Source: Candidatus Omnitrophota bacterium
GTDB taxonomy: Bacteria > Omnitrophota > Gorgyraeia > Duberdicusellales > 4484-171
Reading direction: 5' to 3'
Assembly: GCA_023134705.1 (NCBI GenBank)
Contig: JAGLUN010000044.1
Span: 1 to 40,699 of the forward strand
DNA length: 40,699 nt
The notes beneath the pieces are model-generated. The model made no database searches. It was not told where the DNA came from and worked only from the letters and a program-made list of their open reading frames with translations. This document shows positions 8,621-17,537 of this stretch, in pieces. Position numbers and translations under genes: made by a program. The first letter of the stretch is position 1, and every line of letters starts with the position of its first letter.

Positions 8621-9406
8621 TTATTCTTGGAAGCCTTTAACGTACGTTGAAAGCATATTTAGAAAGTTTTTCTCTTGATAATGGTCATCTATATATTTTA
8701 CTATGGCACTTCCCACAATAATCCCGTCACTCTCTTTTGTAAGTTTTCTGACTTGTTCCCGGTTATGTATGCCAAATCCCACACATATAGCTATATCAGT
8801 ACAGCTTTTCAATCTTTTTATATGCTCTAATACCGATTTTATAAAAAAATCTTTCGGCCCGGTTATCCCGGTAACAGAAACATAATACACAAAACCCCGG
8901 CAAAGTTTCATGATCTTTTGTGCCCGCTCAAACTCCGTAGCAGGCGTTACAAAGAATATCGTATCCAGTTCATACTTTTGTGCTTCTTTTATATAATTGC
9001 CGGCTTCTTCTATCGGCAAATCAACAATCATAATCCCTCCCACACCAGCATCTTTACTCTTTTTGAGAAATTTCTTAAGCCCTAACATATATACCGGATT
9101 ATAATAAGTCAAAATAATCAAAGGTGCTTTAACTTTAGATTTCAGCTTTTCTAATCCGGCGAAAAAATAATCCGGATTCACTCCATTTTTTAAGGATATT
9201 TGAGTCGCCTTCTGGATTATAGTGCCGTCCGCCAGAGGATCAGAAAAAGGAAAACCGACTTCAATAAAATCCACACCGCTTTTATCCAAAGAGGTGATTA
9301 TCTTTCCGCTTAAACTAATACTGGGAAAACCAAACGGGATATAAACAATAAAAGCTTTCTTTTTCTTCGCTTTTAACTCTCTGAATTTATTCTCTATCTT
9401 TCCCAT
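8621..9406 (-). CDS. trpA: Tryptophan synthase alpha subunit
   Basis: Cleaves indole-3-glycerol phosphate to indole and glyceraldehyde-3-phosphate; the indole is channelled to TrpB. 261 residues, a TIM barrel of standard length. The catalytic pair is visible as Glu49 (FIEVGFPFSDP) and Asp60 (PLADG), at the same numbers as in the E. coli enzyme. The phosphate-binding loops (GFGI, GIIVGSAIV) are present. It is separated from trpB by 187 nt filled with dispersed element A, unlike the tight spacing in the rest of the operon. Confidence 0.95.
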   Translation of the reverse strand: MGKIENKFRELKAKKKKAFIVYIPFGFPSISLSGKIITSLDKSGVDFIEVGFPFSDPLADGTIIQKATQISLKNGVNPDYFFAGLEKLKSKVKAPLIILTYYNPVYMLGLKKFLKKSKDAGVGGIMIVDLPIEEAGNYIKEAQKYELDTIFFVTPATEFERAQKIMKLCRGFVYYVSVTGITGPKDFFIKSVLEHIKRLKSCTDIAICVGFGIHNREQVRKLTKESDGIIVGSAIVKYIDDHYQEKNFLNMLSTYVKGFQE

Positions 9407-9477
9407 CTTATTGATATTTTATAACGCCGATTCCCGCCGAATTAAATATTCAACCGCGGATTTCGCGGATTCTTTTT

Positions 9478-9591
9478 AAACCAACTACGAACTACAATCT
9501 CCACGAGTAGTTTGTTGTTAGTAGTTTGTAGTTTGTTTAAAAAAATGTGTTGTCTTCCCAAAACCAACTACCAACTACGAACTACAATCTT
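9478..9591. repeat. Dispersed element A, copy 2, between trpB and trpA
   Basis: Consists of AACCAACTACGAACTACAAT, a central block TCCACGAGTAGTTTGTTG followed by more AGTTTGT-type 7-bp units and an A-run, and a second AACCAACTACCAACTACGAA. The two arms are direct repeats of each other and partly complementary to the centre, so the whole can fold. It interrupts the trp operon directly 3' of the trpB stop codon. Confidence 0.78.
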
Positions 9592-9593
9592 CT

Positions 9594-10790
9594 TTATCCT
9601 TTATCCTTATCCTTTATCTTTCCTCTCTTCTCCCGGACAATATCCAAATCTTTATCGCCTCTTCCTGAAAGACAAAGTATAACTAAACTACCTTTATTCT
9701 TTTTTGCGATTTTTTTCAAATAATACAAAGCATGGGAAGGCTCAAGCGCAGGGATTATTCCTTCCAGTTTGCTTAGCATTTTAAAACCATGTAAGGCCTC
9801 TTTATCACTTACCGCGACATAGCAAGCTTTCTTTATTCTTTTGTAGAAGGAATGCTCCGGACCGACTCCCGGATAATCCAACCCGGCAGCAATCGAATGT
9901 GTCGCTTTAATTTGGCCGAATTCATCCTGTAAAAGGAATGACTTCGCGCCGTGCAAAATTCCTACTTTGCCTTTAATCAAAGAGGCACAATTTAAAGAAG
10001 AAAGCCCTAATCCCCCTGCTTCCACACCGATATTTTTCACTTTTTTATCATCAAAGAAAGGGTGGAATAACCCTATAGCGTTTGATCCACCGCCTACACA
10101 AGCAACAAGATAATCCGGAAGGCGGTTTTCTTTTTTTATAATCTGAGATCTGGCTTCTTTACCAATAACCGATTGGAAATCTCTCACTATAAGAGGATAC
10201 GGATGCGGACCTACTACCGAACCTAAAAGATAATACGTATCTTTTACGTTTGTAACCCAGTCTCTTATAGCTTCGTTACAGGCATCTTTTAAGGTCTTTG
10301 AACCGCTTCTTACGGGAAAAACATTAGCGCCTAAGATTTCCATCTTAAAAACATTCGTTTTCTGCCGCCTCATATCTTCTTCACCCATATATACATCACA
10401 TTTAAAACCAAAACGAGCCGCTACCGTAGCTGTGGCTACTCCATGCTGCCCAGCGCCGGTCTCAGCAATAATCCTTTTTTTCCCCATATGCCTTGCCAAA
10501 AATATTTGCCCCAAAGTATTGTTTATTTTATGCGCGCCCGTATGTAAAAGATCTTCTCTTTTTAGATAAACTTTGATACCTAGATACTCACTCAGCTTTC
10601 CGGCAAAATATAACGGGGTGGGTCGTCCGGCGTATTCTTTAAGGTAAAAATCTAATTCCCGAAGAGATCTTTTATCCTTTTTAAACTTAAAATAGCTCTC
10701 TTCCAGCTCCCTAAGGCAAAAAGATAAAGTTTCCGGGATAAATCGTCCTCCGAAATCGCCAAAATATCCTTTCTTATCAGGCATCCTCAT
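9594..10790 (-). CDS. trpB: Tryptophan synthase beta subunit (TrpB1 type)
   Basis: PLP enzyme that condenses indole with L-serine. 398 residues. The PLP lysine is Lys88 in [23 protein letters not shown] is the phosphate-binding loop and GRPTPLYFA the conserved N-terminal segment. It overlaps trpF by 14 nt (or 8 nt if Met3 is used), suggesting coupling. The C-terminal tail KIKDKDKG is read out of a degenerate TTTATCC 7-bp array (about 9593-9620), so the original C-terminus has probably been remodelled by the repeat. Length and motifs place it in the main TrpB1 group rather than TrpB2. Confidence 0.95.
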   Translation of the reverse strand: MRMPDKKGYFGDFGGRFIPETLSFCLRELEESYFKFKKDKRSLRELDFYLKEYAGRPTPLYFAGKLSEYLGIKVYLKREDLLHTGAHKINNTLGQIFLARHMGKKRIIAETGAGQHGVATATVAARFGFKCDVYMGEEDMRRQKTNVFKMEILGANVFPVRSGSKTLKDACNEAIRDWVTNVKDTYYLLGSVVGPHPYPLIVRDFQSVIGKEARSQIIKKENRLPDYLVACVGGGSNAIGLFHPFFDDKKVKNIGVEAGGLGLSSLNCASLIKGKVGILHGAKSFLLQDEFGQIKATHSIAAGLDYPGVGPEHSFYKRIKKACYVAVSDKEALHGFKMLSKLEGIIPALEPSHALYYLKKIAKKNKGSLVILCLSGRGDKDLDIVREKRGKIKDKDKG

Positions 10791-11415
10791 AACATTTAAC
10801 GTTTTTGATAAAAGACTTTACTTTATCTATATCTTTTTTGCCAGGGAAACTTTCTACACCACTGGCAACATCTAAAGCATAAGGAGTTATAACTTTCAAA
10901 ACACTATTTACGTTATCCGGGGTAAGGCCCCCGGAAATGATCATCCTAATTTTACTATCTAATTTGCCAAGTTTCTTAAGCATACTTATCTTAAGTCGTT
11001 TTTCTCCTTTCAACTTCCTGGCCCATTCCACATCAAAAAGACAGGCATCGACTCTATATTTTTCAACGTTAACTAAAAACTTATCCTCATAGGGGAAAAA
11101 GGTTTTAACTACTTTAAACCCCGGACGAAAAAAATTACAAAAACCAAATGATTCTTTACCATGGAATTGAAGAACATCCAGCCCTAATTCCTCCCCGATT
11201 TTGAGAACAACCTCTTTTTTTTCATCGACAAAAACTCCCACTTTAACGATAAACGGAGGCAATTGTTTTATTATTTGTTTGGCTTTAGAGGGTAAAATAT
11301 ACCGGGGACTAACTTTAGAAAAAATGAATCCCAAGACGTCCGCTCCCAGTTCCGCACAGGATAAAGCATCTTTGGAGTTAGTAATCCCACATATCTTGAT
11401 CTTTATTACTGCCAT
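10777..11415 (-). CDS. trpF: Phosphoribosylanthranilate isomerase
   Basis: Amadori isomerase converting phosphoribosylanthranilate to CdRP. 212 residues. The signature [12 protein letters not shown] with the catalytic cysteine (Cys9) is at the N-terminus, followed by GADVLGFIF, and VASGVES close to the C-terminus completes the phosphate site. It lies 30 nt after trpC and overlaps the start of trpB. It is a free-standing protein, not fused to TrpC as in enterobacteria. Confidence 0.94.
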   Translation of the reverse strand: MAVIKIKICGITNSKDALSCAELGADVLGFIFSKVSPRYILPSKAKQIIKQLPPFIVKVGVFVDEKKEVVLKIGEELGLDVLQFHGKESFGFCNFFRPGFKVVKTFFPYEDKFLVNVEKYRVDACLFDVEWARKLKGEKRLKISMLKKLGKLDSKIRMIISGGLTPDNVNSVLKVITPYALDVASGVESFPGKKDIDKVKSFIKNVKCYEDA

Positions 11416-11445
11416 TTACCCCGTTAGAGAAAGCTGCGGATTCCT

Positions 11446-12228
11446 TTATTCATCCACATTTAATTCTTTCAACTTAACTTCCACGTCTTCCTTGCTCATA
11501 AGAGTTTCCCCTACTAAAACGGCATTTATCCCCAAGCCTTTTAAAAAAAGGATATCTTTGAATGATTTAATCCCGCTTTCACTTACCGTAATGATTTCCT
11601 GGGGGATAAAAGGAGCAATTTTTTTTGTCCTTTCTAAATCAACCGTTAAAGTATTAAGATCCCGGTTATTTATACCGATAATTTCGACGGGAGATTTTAA
11701 AATTTTTTTTAACTCTTTCTCCGTGTGAACTTCTACCAGAACATCCATCCCTAAATCTTTCGCGACATCATACAATCGTTTAAATTTATTTTCATCCAGG
11801 ATCTTCATAATAAGAAGGACTGCGTCCGCTCCTAAAGCTCTGGATTCTAATAGCTGCACCTCATCAAGGATAAAATCTTTTCTCAAAATCGGGATGTTCA
11901 CGTTTCTTCGTATCTCCTCAATATATACGGATTTACCTAAAAAGAATTCTTCTTCAGTAAGGACAGATAAAGCCTGAGCGCCGGCTTTCTCCAAACTTTT
12001 TGCCAATTCAACTGGGGAAAAATCTTTCCGGATTATGCCTTTAGAAGGAGAAGCCTGTTTTATTTCCGCGATTATAGATATTTTATTCTCCCTTTTTATT
12101 GCCTCTTTTAACGAACGCACCCGGGAAGCTTTTTTAATGATCGAGGTTATTGCTGTTTTGTTTTTCTTCAGCATGGCTATCCGCTTTTTCGTAACCTCTA
12201 AGATTAAAGACAAAATATTAGAATTCAT
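11446..12228 (-). CDS. trpC: Indole-3-glycerol phosphate synthase
   Basis: Decarboxylating cyclase that turns CdRP into indole-3-glycerol phosphate. 260 residues, TIM barrel. Conserved blocks include IIAEIKQASPSKG (substrate-binding lysine and SPS), ILRKDFILDE with the catalytic lysine, VEVHTEKEL, IGINNRDLNTL and VSESGI. The start ATG shares one base with the trpD stop (TAATG), so the two are coupled. Confidence 0.95.
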   Translation of the reverse strand: MNSNILSLILEVTKKRIAMLKKNKTAITSIIKKASRVRSLKEAIKRENKISIIAEIKQASPSKGIIRKDFSPVELAKSLEKAGAQALSVLTEEEFFLGKSVYIEEIRRNVNIPILRKDFILDEVQLLESRALGADAVLLIMKILDENKFKRLYDVAKDLGMDVLVEVHTEKELKKILKSPVEIIGINNRDLNTLTVDLERTKKIAPFIPQEIITVSESGIKSFKDILFLKGLGINAVLVGETLMSKEDVEVKLKELNVDE

Positions 12229-13256
12229 TATTTCTGACTATGTTTTTCATCTAAAAAATCTTTGAATTTTAAAAATTTGTCGTATACCTTTCCCTGTTTA
12301 AGCAATTTTTTTGCCAGACAAACTCCTTCTTTAAAATTTTTCACTTTTTTGAGGATGTAAAAAGAGACACTCGCGTTGGCCAGAATAATATCCTGACAAG
12401 GTCCCTTTTTTCCTTTAAAAACATCCAGAATTATTCCGGCACTTTCCCGGGCGTCTTTTACCTCTAAATCTTTCAATTCACATCTTTTTAAACCAAAATG
12501 TGAAGGGGATATAACTATTTTTTTAATCATCTTGTTATTTAAAAATACCGCTTGAGTTTTTCCGGTCAAACTAACCTCATCTTTTAAGTCTTTACCAAAA
12601 ACCACAAAAGCACGTTTGCTCCCTAAGATTTTTAAAGCCTTAGCCATTTTCAGCATTAAATCCGGAGAAAACACTCCTAAAAGTTGATAATTTGCAAAAG
12701 CGGGATTACACAAGGGCCCTAAAATATTAAATATTGTCTGTATGCCTATTTCTTTTCGCACAGGAGAAACAATTTTAAAAGCCGGATGATACAAAGGCGC
12801 GTAGAGGAATCCTATACCTATTTTCTCAATTGCTTCTTGCATAACATGACCCGAAGCATTAATGTTTATTCCCATTGCCTCTAAGACATCCGCGCTTCCA
12901 CAGGTAGAAGACATCGCTCTATTTCCATGCTTGGCTACTTTTGCCCCGGAAGCGGTGACAACAAAAGCTACGGCAGTAGAAATATTAAATTTGTTAGTTT
13001 TTGAACCACCTGTACCGCAGGTATCAAAAACAGGTTCTCCACCCGGTATATTTAATCTGATTGCTTTACTTCTTATAACTTTTGCGGCCGCGGAAATTTC
13101 TTCGTAGGTTTCACCTTTCGCTTTTAAGCCTACCAAAAACGCAGCGATTTGCGAAGGAGTCGCTTTCCGGCTAAAAATCTCCAGGAAAACTTCGTGAGTT
13201 TGCATGGCATCCAAATTTATTTTCTCAGTTACTCTCGCGATTGCGTCTCTAATCAT
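12228..13256 (-). CDS. trpD: Anthranilate phosphoribosyltransferase
   Basis: Transfers phosphoribose from PRPP to anthranilate. 342 residues. The PRPP-binding glycine loop DTCGTGGSKTNKFNIST and the anthranilate-site segment KHGNRAMSSTCGSADVLEAM are both intact. It is free-standing, without the glutaminase fusion seen in enterobacteria; the glutaminase is the separate upstream gene. Gap to trpG is 56 nt, and it overlaps trpC by one nt. Confidence 0.95.
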   Translation of the reverse strand: MIRDAIARVTEKINLDAMQTHEVFLEIFSRKATPSQIAAFLVGLKAKGETYEEISAAAKVIRSKAIRLNIPGGEPVFDTCGTGGSKTNKFNISTAVAFVVTASGAKVAKHGNRAMSSTCGSADVLEAMGININASGHVMQEAIEKIGIGFLYAPLYHPAFKIVSPVRKEIGIQTIFNILGPLCNPAFANYQLLGVFSPDLMLKMAKALKILGSKRAFVVFGKDLKDEVSLTGKTQAVFLNNKMIKKIVISPSHFGLKRCELKDLEVKDARESAGIILDVFKGKKGPCQDIILANASVSFYILKKVKNFKEGVCLAKKLLKQGKVYDKFLKFKDFLDEKHSQK

Positions 13257-13312
13257 AGCTATTTCTTACTTGCAGACAACCCGATTTTTAGTGCCCAGCG
13301 CGAAAAATCCGT

Positions 13313-13876
13313 TCAGAATCGTAAAAAATTTTCCAAAATTTTTTTCCCCTCTTGACTCAATATGGACTCGGGATGAAACTGAACTCCGAAAAGCGAATCA
13401 TCTTTTTCCTTTATGCCCATTATTATACCATCTTTTGTATAGGCATTCACCAATAAATTCGGAGGCAGACTTTTTCTCTCAATAATCAAGGAATGATACC
13501 TTGTAGCAGAGAATGGATTCTTTACTCCTTTAAATATAGTCTTTTTGTCATGATAAATCAAAGAAGTTTTACCATGCATTATCTTAGGCGCCTTAATAAT
13601 TTTTGCTCCAAATACATAACCGATGCATTGATGCCCAAGGCATACTCCTAAAATAGGAATTTTTTTATAAAATTGTTTTATAACCTCACAGCTTATTCCG
13701 GCTGAAAGCGGAGTCCCCGGCCCGGGAGAAATTACTATTTTAGAAACATTTAACTTTTTTATATCAACCGGAGTTATCTTATCATTCCGGTAAACCCGGG
13801 TTTTCTTCCCCAGCTCTTGTAAATATTGAACCAAATTATAGGTAAACGAATCGTAATTGTCAATTACTAATATCAT
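13313..13876 (-). CDS. trpG: Anthranilate synthase glutaminase component (TrpG/PabA)
   Basis: Class I glutamine amidotransferase that supplies ammonia to TrpE (or PabB). 187 residues, standard. The catalytic triad is Cys79 (LGVCLGHQ), His168 and Glu170 (QFHPES); the oxyanion loop SPGPGTP is at 50-56. An SD-like GGAG sits 9 nt before the ATG. It is the first gene of the trp cluster seen here, and no trpE precedes it, since murA lies next. The partner subunit must be encoded elsewhere. TrpG and PabA cannot be told apart by sequence alone; the operon favours TrpG, possibly serving both. Confidence 0.9.
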   Translation of the reverse strand: MILVIDNYDSFTYNLVQYLQELGKKTRVYRNDKITPVDIKKLNVSKIVISPGPGTPLSAGISCEVIKQFYKKIPILGVCLGHQCIGYVFGAKIIKAPKIMHGKTSLIYHDKKTIFKGVKNPFSATRYHSLIIERKSLPPNLLVNAYTKDGIIMGIKEKDDSLFGVQFHPESILSQEGKKILENFLRF

Positions 13877-13915
13877 GCTTAAATCTCCAATGTAGGCTTT
13901 GAGCTAAAGAATAAT

Positions 13916-14090
13916 GTAGTTTGTTGTTAGTAGTTTGTTAAGAAAGAAGAAAAGGAGTCTGTCCCCTTTTTCCCTTTTTTCTTTTTGTCTTCCCCTTTTT
14001 TGTCTTCTTCGTGTTGATTCGTATCTTAAAAATTCGTGACAATTCGTGTCCCCAAACCAACTACAAACAACCAACTACAATCTACAATTC
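13916..14090. repeat. Dispersed element A, copy 3 (split), with a C/T-rich insert
   Basis: GTAGTTTGTTGTTAGTAGTT at 13916-13940 and AACCAACTAC..CAACTACAATCT at 14054-14090 are the two ends of element A. Between them is a pyrimidine-rich stretch with AAAAGGAGTCTGTCCCCTTT (13950-13970), a short inverted repeat that resembles sequences associated with REP transposases. The block separates the murA stop from trpG. I see no leader peptide or attenuator for the trp genes here. Confidence 0.7.
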
Positions 14091-14105
14091 ACTTTTATCC
14101 CCCGT

Positions 14106-15365
14106 TCACTGCTTCTGCCGGCTTATCCTCGCTCCCAACCTTCTAAATTTATCTTCTAACTTAAAATAGCCTCTGTCTAAATGATAAATTCTTAAAACTT
14201 CTGTTTTTCTTTCCGCGGCTAAACCGGCAATTATTAACGCTGCCGAGGCTCTTAAATCCGAAGCCATTACTTCGGCACCATAAATTTTTTTTACCCCTTC
14301 AATTATAGAATAAGGCCCGCTGCGAGAAATCTTTGCCCCCATTCGGTTTAATTCCGCTACATGCATGAACCTGTCCGGAAATACTTTTTCGGTAATTAAA
14401 GAAACCCCGCCGGCCAAAATTAAAGGAACCATAAATTGCGCTTGTAAATCCGTAGGGAACCCAGGATAAGGTAAAGTAGTAATATTCGTAGGTTTGATTA
14501 TCCGGGGAGGTTTTATAATAAGGGAATTCTCTTTAATTTTGATTTTCGCGCCCATTTGTTTCGCTACTTCTATTACCGAGATAAGATGAGAGGGGCGAGC
14601 ATTCTTTATTATAAGTGGGGAGCCGGTAGCTAAACTAGCGGCGATAAAAGTGCCGGTTTCAATCCGGTCAGGAATTATCCTAAGCTCGGCACCACCTAGA
14701 CGTTTTTTCCCTTTAATCCTGATAAGCGGTGTCCCTTCCCCTTCAATGTCTGCTCCCATTCTTTTCAAAAATAAGGCCAGGGCTACTATTTCCGGTTCGC
14801 AAGCACTATATTCTATGATTGTCTCGCCTTTAGCTAAACAAGCTGCCATCAAAATGTTTGTGGTAGCTAAAACCGATGAACCGAAATGCCCTCCTAAAAA
14901 TATATGATTTCCTGTAAGCCGCTTTACATCAGCCAGGCAATAACCATCTTCTATCCTTATTCTGGCTTTTAGTTGTTTTAATCCCTTAATATGCAAATCT
15001 ACCGGCCTAGGCCCGATAACGCAGCCTCCGGGAAGCGAAACTTTTGCTTTCCCTCTTTTTGCTAGGAGCGGCCCCAAGACACAAAAAGACGCCCGCATTG
15101 TTCTTACCAGGCGATAAGGGGCTGTATACCGTTTTACTTTTTTACTTTTAACAACTAATTTTTGTTGATAAAATTGAATTCTCTTCCCCAAAACTTCTAA
15201 AATTTTTATCATCGTACGTATATCGCTTAAGTCCGGGACATTAGACATTCTGCATTCCTCGTCCGTAAGAAGAGTCGCGGCCATAATCGGTAAACAGGCA
15301 TTTTTTGAACCGCTAACGTTTATTTCACCCTTTAAATATGATTTATATATTGAGAATTTATCCAT
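14106..15365 (-). CDS. murA: UDP-N-acetylglucosamine 1-carboxyvinyltransferase
   Basis: First committed step of peptidoglycan synthesis: transfers enolpyruvate from PEP to UDP-GlcNAc. 419 residues, normal length. The PEP-attacking cysteine is Cys115 in LPGGCVIGPRP, the same number as in E. coli, so the enzyme should have the fosfomycin-sensitive Cys rather than the resistant Asp form. The N-terminal SGSKNACLP motif and the C-terminal ASDLRASAALIIAGL are present. The start ATG at 15363-15365 is preceded by GAGGGACGAAG, a Shine-Dalgarno-like sequence that is itself part of a 7-bp repeat. Fifth member of the rho-rpmE-prfA-prmC-murA cluster. Confidence 0.95.
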   Translation of the reverse strand: MDKFSIYKSYLKGEINVSGSKNACLPIMAATLLTDEECRMSNVPDLSDIRTMIKILEVLGKRIQFYQQKLVVKSKKVKRYTAPYRLVRTMRASFCVLGPLLAKRGKAKVSLPGGCVIGPRPVDLHIKGLKQLKARIRIEDGYCLADVKRLTGNHIFLGGHFGSSVLATTNILMAACLAKGETIIEYSACEPEIVALALFLKRMGADIEGEGTPLIRIKGKKRLGGAELRIIPDRIETGTFIAASLATGSPLIIKNARPSHLISVIEVAKQMGAKIKIKENSLIIKPPRIIKPTNITTLPYPGFPTDLQAQFMVPLILAGGVSLITEKVFPDRFMHVAELNRMGAKISRSGPYSIIEGVKKIYGAEVMASDLRASAALIIAGLAAERKTEVLRIYHLDRGYFKLEDKFRRLGARISRQKQ

Positions 15366-15370
15366 CTTCG

Positions 15371-15483
15371 TCCCTCATCCCACTTTTATCTCTATATTCT
15401 TTACTAGTATTGAGTATCGTGTATAAGGTTACTTAAAGTTACTTAAGGTTGCGTAAAGTTACGTCAAGTAAACTCCACTGTAT
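15371..15483. repeat. Dispersed element B, copy 2, with five 10-bp units
   Basis: Same start (CACTTTTATCTCTATATTC) and same end (GTAAACTCCACTGTAT) as the copy at 3183-3318. The internal 10-bp array is at 15425-15474, with five units instead of seven. It occupies the gap between prmC and murA. Flanking CGTCCCT heptamers lie at 15508-15533 and, degenerately, before murA. Confidence 0.8.
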
Positions 15484-15499
15484 ATAATATATTTCTAAT

Positions 15500-16342
15500 C
15501 TATTCTTCGTCCCTCGTCGCCCCTCGTCCCTCGTTTTTTTTCAGGAGCACTCCTCTCCAATGACCGGAGTAATCTTTTATCCACTCTAAGAGATCATAAA
15601 AACCCAGCTCTTTTATAAAAGAATCAAGAAGTTTTTTATGATTGTATCCGATCTCTATTATAATAAATCCGTCTTTTTTTAAACACGAATACCCTTGTTT
15701 TAATATCTTTTTGATAAAAAACATTCCTTTATCTTTTGCGTTAAGCGCGAGCCGAGGCTCATAACCAAGCGAACCTCTAATGAAACGCTTCTCTACATAA
15801 GGAGGATTTGAAACAATTAAATCAAACGTTTTTTTCTTAAAGCTCATTAAAAGATCGGAATTAACTAATTTAACATCCAGGTTATGCCGTATCAAATTCT
15901 TTTTAGCGACTCTAAGTCCGTTAAAGCTTAGATCAGAAGCAAACACAGTAACTTTAGCCTTCAAAAACTTTTTTATACTTATGGCGATATTTCCACAGCC
16001 GCACCCTAAATCCAAAACGCGGCTAAGATGTTTGTCTCTGATTATTTCTATTGCCTTCTCAACAATCAACTCCGTCTCTTTCCTTGGTATCAAAACCTGC
16101 GGGTTAACTTCGAATTCCAGGCCAAAAAATTCTTCTTTATAAATAATATAGGCCGCGGGCATTCCTTCTGCATACAAACGTTTTATCTCCTCCAAACGTT
16201 TTAACCTCGTTTTATTTAAAAAAACGTCTTCCCTAAAATCGCCGCGGAGTTTGTCAAAACCCGGTAAATTTCTCAGCAGATAACTCAAATCACGATCTAG
16301 GAAAACTTTTCTGTTCGAATTAAGCCAAGCCCTTAGCTTCAT
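15500..16342 (-). CDS. prmC: Release-factor glutamine N5-methyltransferase
   Basis: SAM-dependent enzyme that methylates the glutamine of the GGQ motif in RF1 and RF2; both factors are encoded in this window. 280 residues. SAM loop DLGCGCGNIA at 111-120, catalytic NPPY at 179-182, and the PrmC linker VLIPRKETELIV at 84-95. It overlaps prfA by 23 nt, a common arrangement. The last 11 residues (NEGRGATRDEE) are encoded by a CGTCCCT-type 7-bp array and have no family counterpart, so the 3' end has been extended or replaced by repeat DNA. Confidence 0.94.
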   Translation of the reverse strand: MKLRAWLNSNRKVFLDRDLSYLLRNLPGFDKLRGDFREDVFLNKTRLKRLEEIKRLYAEGMPAAYIIYKEEFFGLEFEVNPQVLIPRKETELIVEKAIEIIRDKHLSRVLDLGCGCGNIAISIKKFLKAKVTVFASDLSFNGLRVAKKNLIRHNLDVKLVNSDLLMSFKKKTFDLIVSNPPYVEKRFIRGSLGYEPRLALNAKDKGMFFIKKILKQGYSCLKKDGFIIIEIGYNHKKLLDSFIKELGFYDLLEWIKDYSGHWRGVLLKKNEGRGATRDEE

Positions 16343-17393
16343 AAAACTTTTTCCTCTCGATAGCCTTCAATTCCTTTACCACAAAATCCAAATCTCCCTC
16401 CAGAATCTGAGGAAGCTTATAAACCGTAAAATTTATTCTGTGGTCAGTTACCCGGCGTTCAGCAAAGTTATACGTCCTTATTTTTTCACTGCGGTCGCCG
16501 GTTCCCACTTGAACTTTTCGTTGGCGCGTAACCTGAGCAACACGTTCTCTCTCCATTTTATCTAACAACCTTGCTTTTAATACCCTCATCGCTTTGTCCT
16601 TATTTTTTATCTGGGAACGTTCAGCCTGACAGCTTACTACAATCCCTGTGGGCAAATGCGTAATTCTCACGGCGGAATCAGTACGATTTACATGCTGACC
16701 GCCGGCACCGCTGGCTCTAAAAGTGTCGATCTTTAAATCATCGGAATTAATTTTTAATTCCACCTCCTGAGGCTCAACTAAAACCGCAACCGTGGCAGTA
16801 GAGGTATGAACTCTCCCTCCCGACTCAGTAGCCGGAACACGCTGAACGCGATGCACTCCACTTTCAAACTTAAGATGAGAATAACAACTCCGGCCCCTAA
16901 TGGAAAAAACAATCTCTTTGCAACCATTTAGCTCCGTAAAATGAGAACTTAACACTTCCAGTTCCCATCCTTTTCTCTCGGTGTAATGCGAATACATCTT
17001 AAACAAATCCGCGGCGAATAATGAAGCCTCTTCTCCCCCGGCAGCAGCCCGAATTTCTATAATAATATCCCGGTCTAAATCCTGTTCTTCTTCAAATAAC
17101 TTTCCTTCTATCTCTTCCTCTATTTTCTTTATTTTTCCTTTAATGACAGGGAGCTCATCCTGCGCGAGTATTTTCATATTTTCATCCTCATCCTTTGAAG
17201 AAATAATCTTTTCTAAATCATTCCTTTCTTTTAAAAAAACTTCACGTTTTTTTATAAAGGCGACAAGCTTTTCCAAAAAGGAAAATCTTTTAGCCAGAGC
17301 TTGATATTTCTCTCGCGCGGCATAAATTTCCGCGGAAGAAAGCTTTTTGGTAATTTCTTTATGCTCTTCTTTAATTTTTTCGTAATCAATCAT
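16320..17393 (-). CDS. prfA: Peptide chain release factor 1
   Basis: Recognises UAA and UAG and triggers peptide release. 357 residues with the start at 17391-17393 (MIDYEKIKEE), which matches the RF1 family length. A longer frame to 17438 adds 15 residues that do not look like RF1 and is rejected. The codon-recognition motif is PAT (187-189, PxT, diagnostic of RF1 against the SPF of RF2). The catalytic GGQ is at 231-233. The region upstream has been interrupted by the IS at 17448, only 54 nt from the start, so expression now depends on read-through or on a promoter in or beside the IS. Confidence 0.95.
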   Translation of the reverse strand: MIDYEKIKEEHKEITKKLSSAEIYAAREKYQALAKRFSFLEKLVAFIKKREVFLKERNDLEKIISSKDEDENMKILAQDELPVIKGKIKKIEEEIEGKLFEEEQDLDRDIIIEIRAAAGGEEASLFAADLFKMYSHYTERKGWELEVLSSHFTELNGCKEIVFSIRGRSCYSHLKFESGVHRVQRVPATESGGRVHTSTATVAVLVEPQEVELKINSDDLKIDTFRASGAGGQHVNRTDSAVRITHLPTGIVVSCQAERSQIKNKDKAMRVLKARLLDKMERERVAQVTRQRKVQVGTGDRSEKIRTYNFAERRVTDHRINFTVYKLPQILEGDLDFVVKELKAIERKKFYEAKGLA

Positions 17394-17510
17394 ATTGCCT
17401 TGCAAATTGGAAGTCAAGAAGAATGGGGCCCACAGCATTAACAGACTGGGTCAAATCACCCGCAAAGCTCTTTGACACATTAACTAAAATTAGACCCTAA
17501 TCTATGATAA

Positions 17511-17535
17511 AATAACCTCAATAAAGGAGGTTATT
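17511..17535 (+). promoter_or_regulatory. Hairpin masking the transposase ribosome-binding site
   Basis: AATAACCTC (17511-17519) is perfectly complementary to GAGGTTATT (17527-17535) with a 7-nt loop AATAAAG. The 3' arm contains most of the AAGGAGG Shine-Dalgarno of the transposase, whose ATG is at 17538. A transcript starting upstream would fold this and hide the ribosome-binding site. Such hairpins are known in several IS families as protection against read-through expression. Confidence 0.65.
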
Positions 17536-17537
17536 AC

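Noticed and set aside
13877-14105. Trp attenuator or leader peptide before trpG
   Set aside because: No short ORF with consecutive Trp codons and no terminator/antiterminator pair could be found; the stretch is repeat element A and pyrimidine-rich DNA.
17394-17438. Upstream start for prfA giving 15 extra residues
   Set aside because: The extension does not match the RF1 family, and the inner start gives the normal length and N-terminus.
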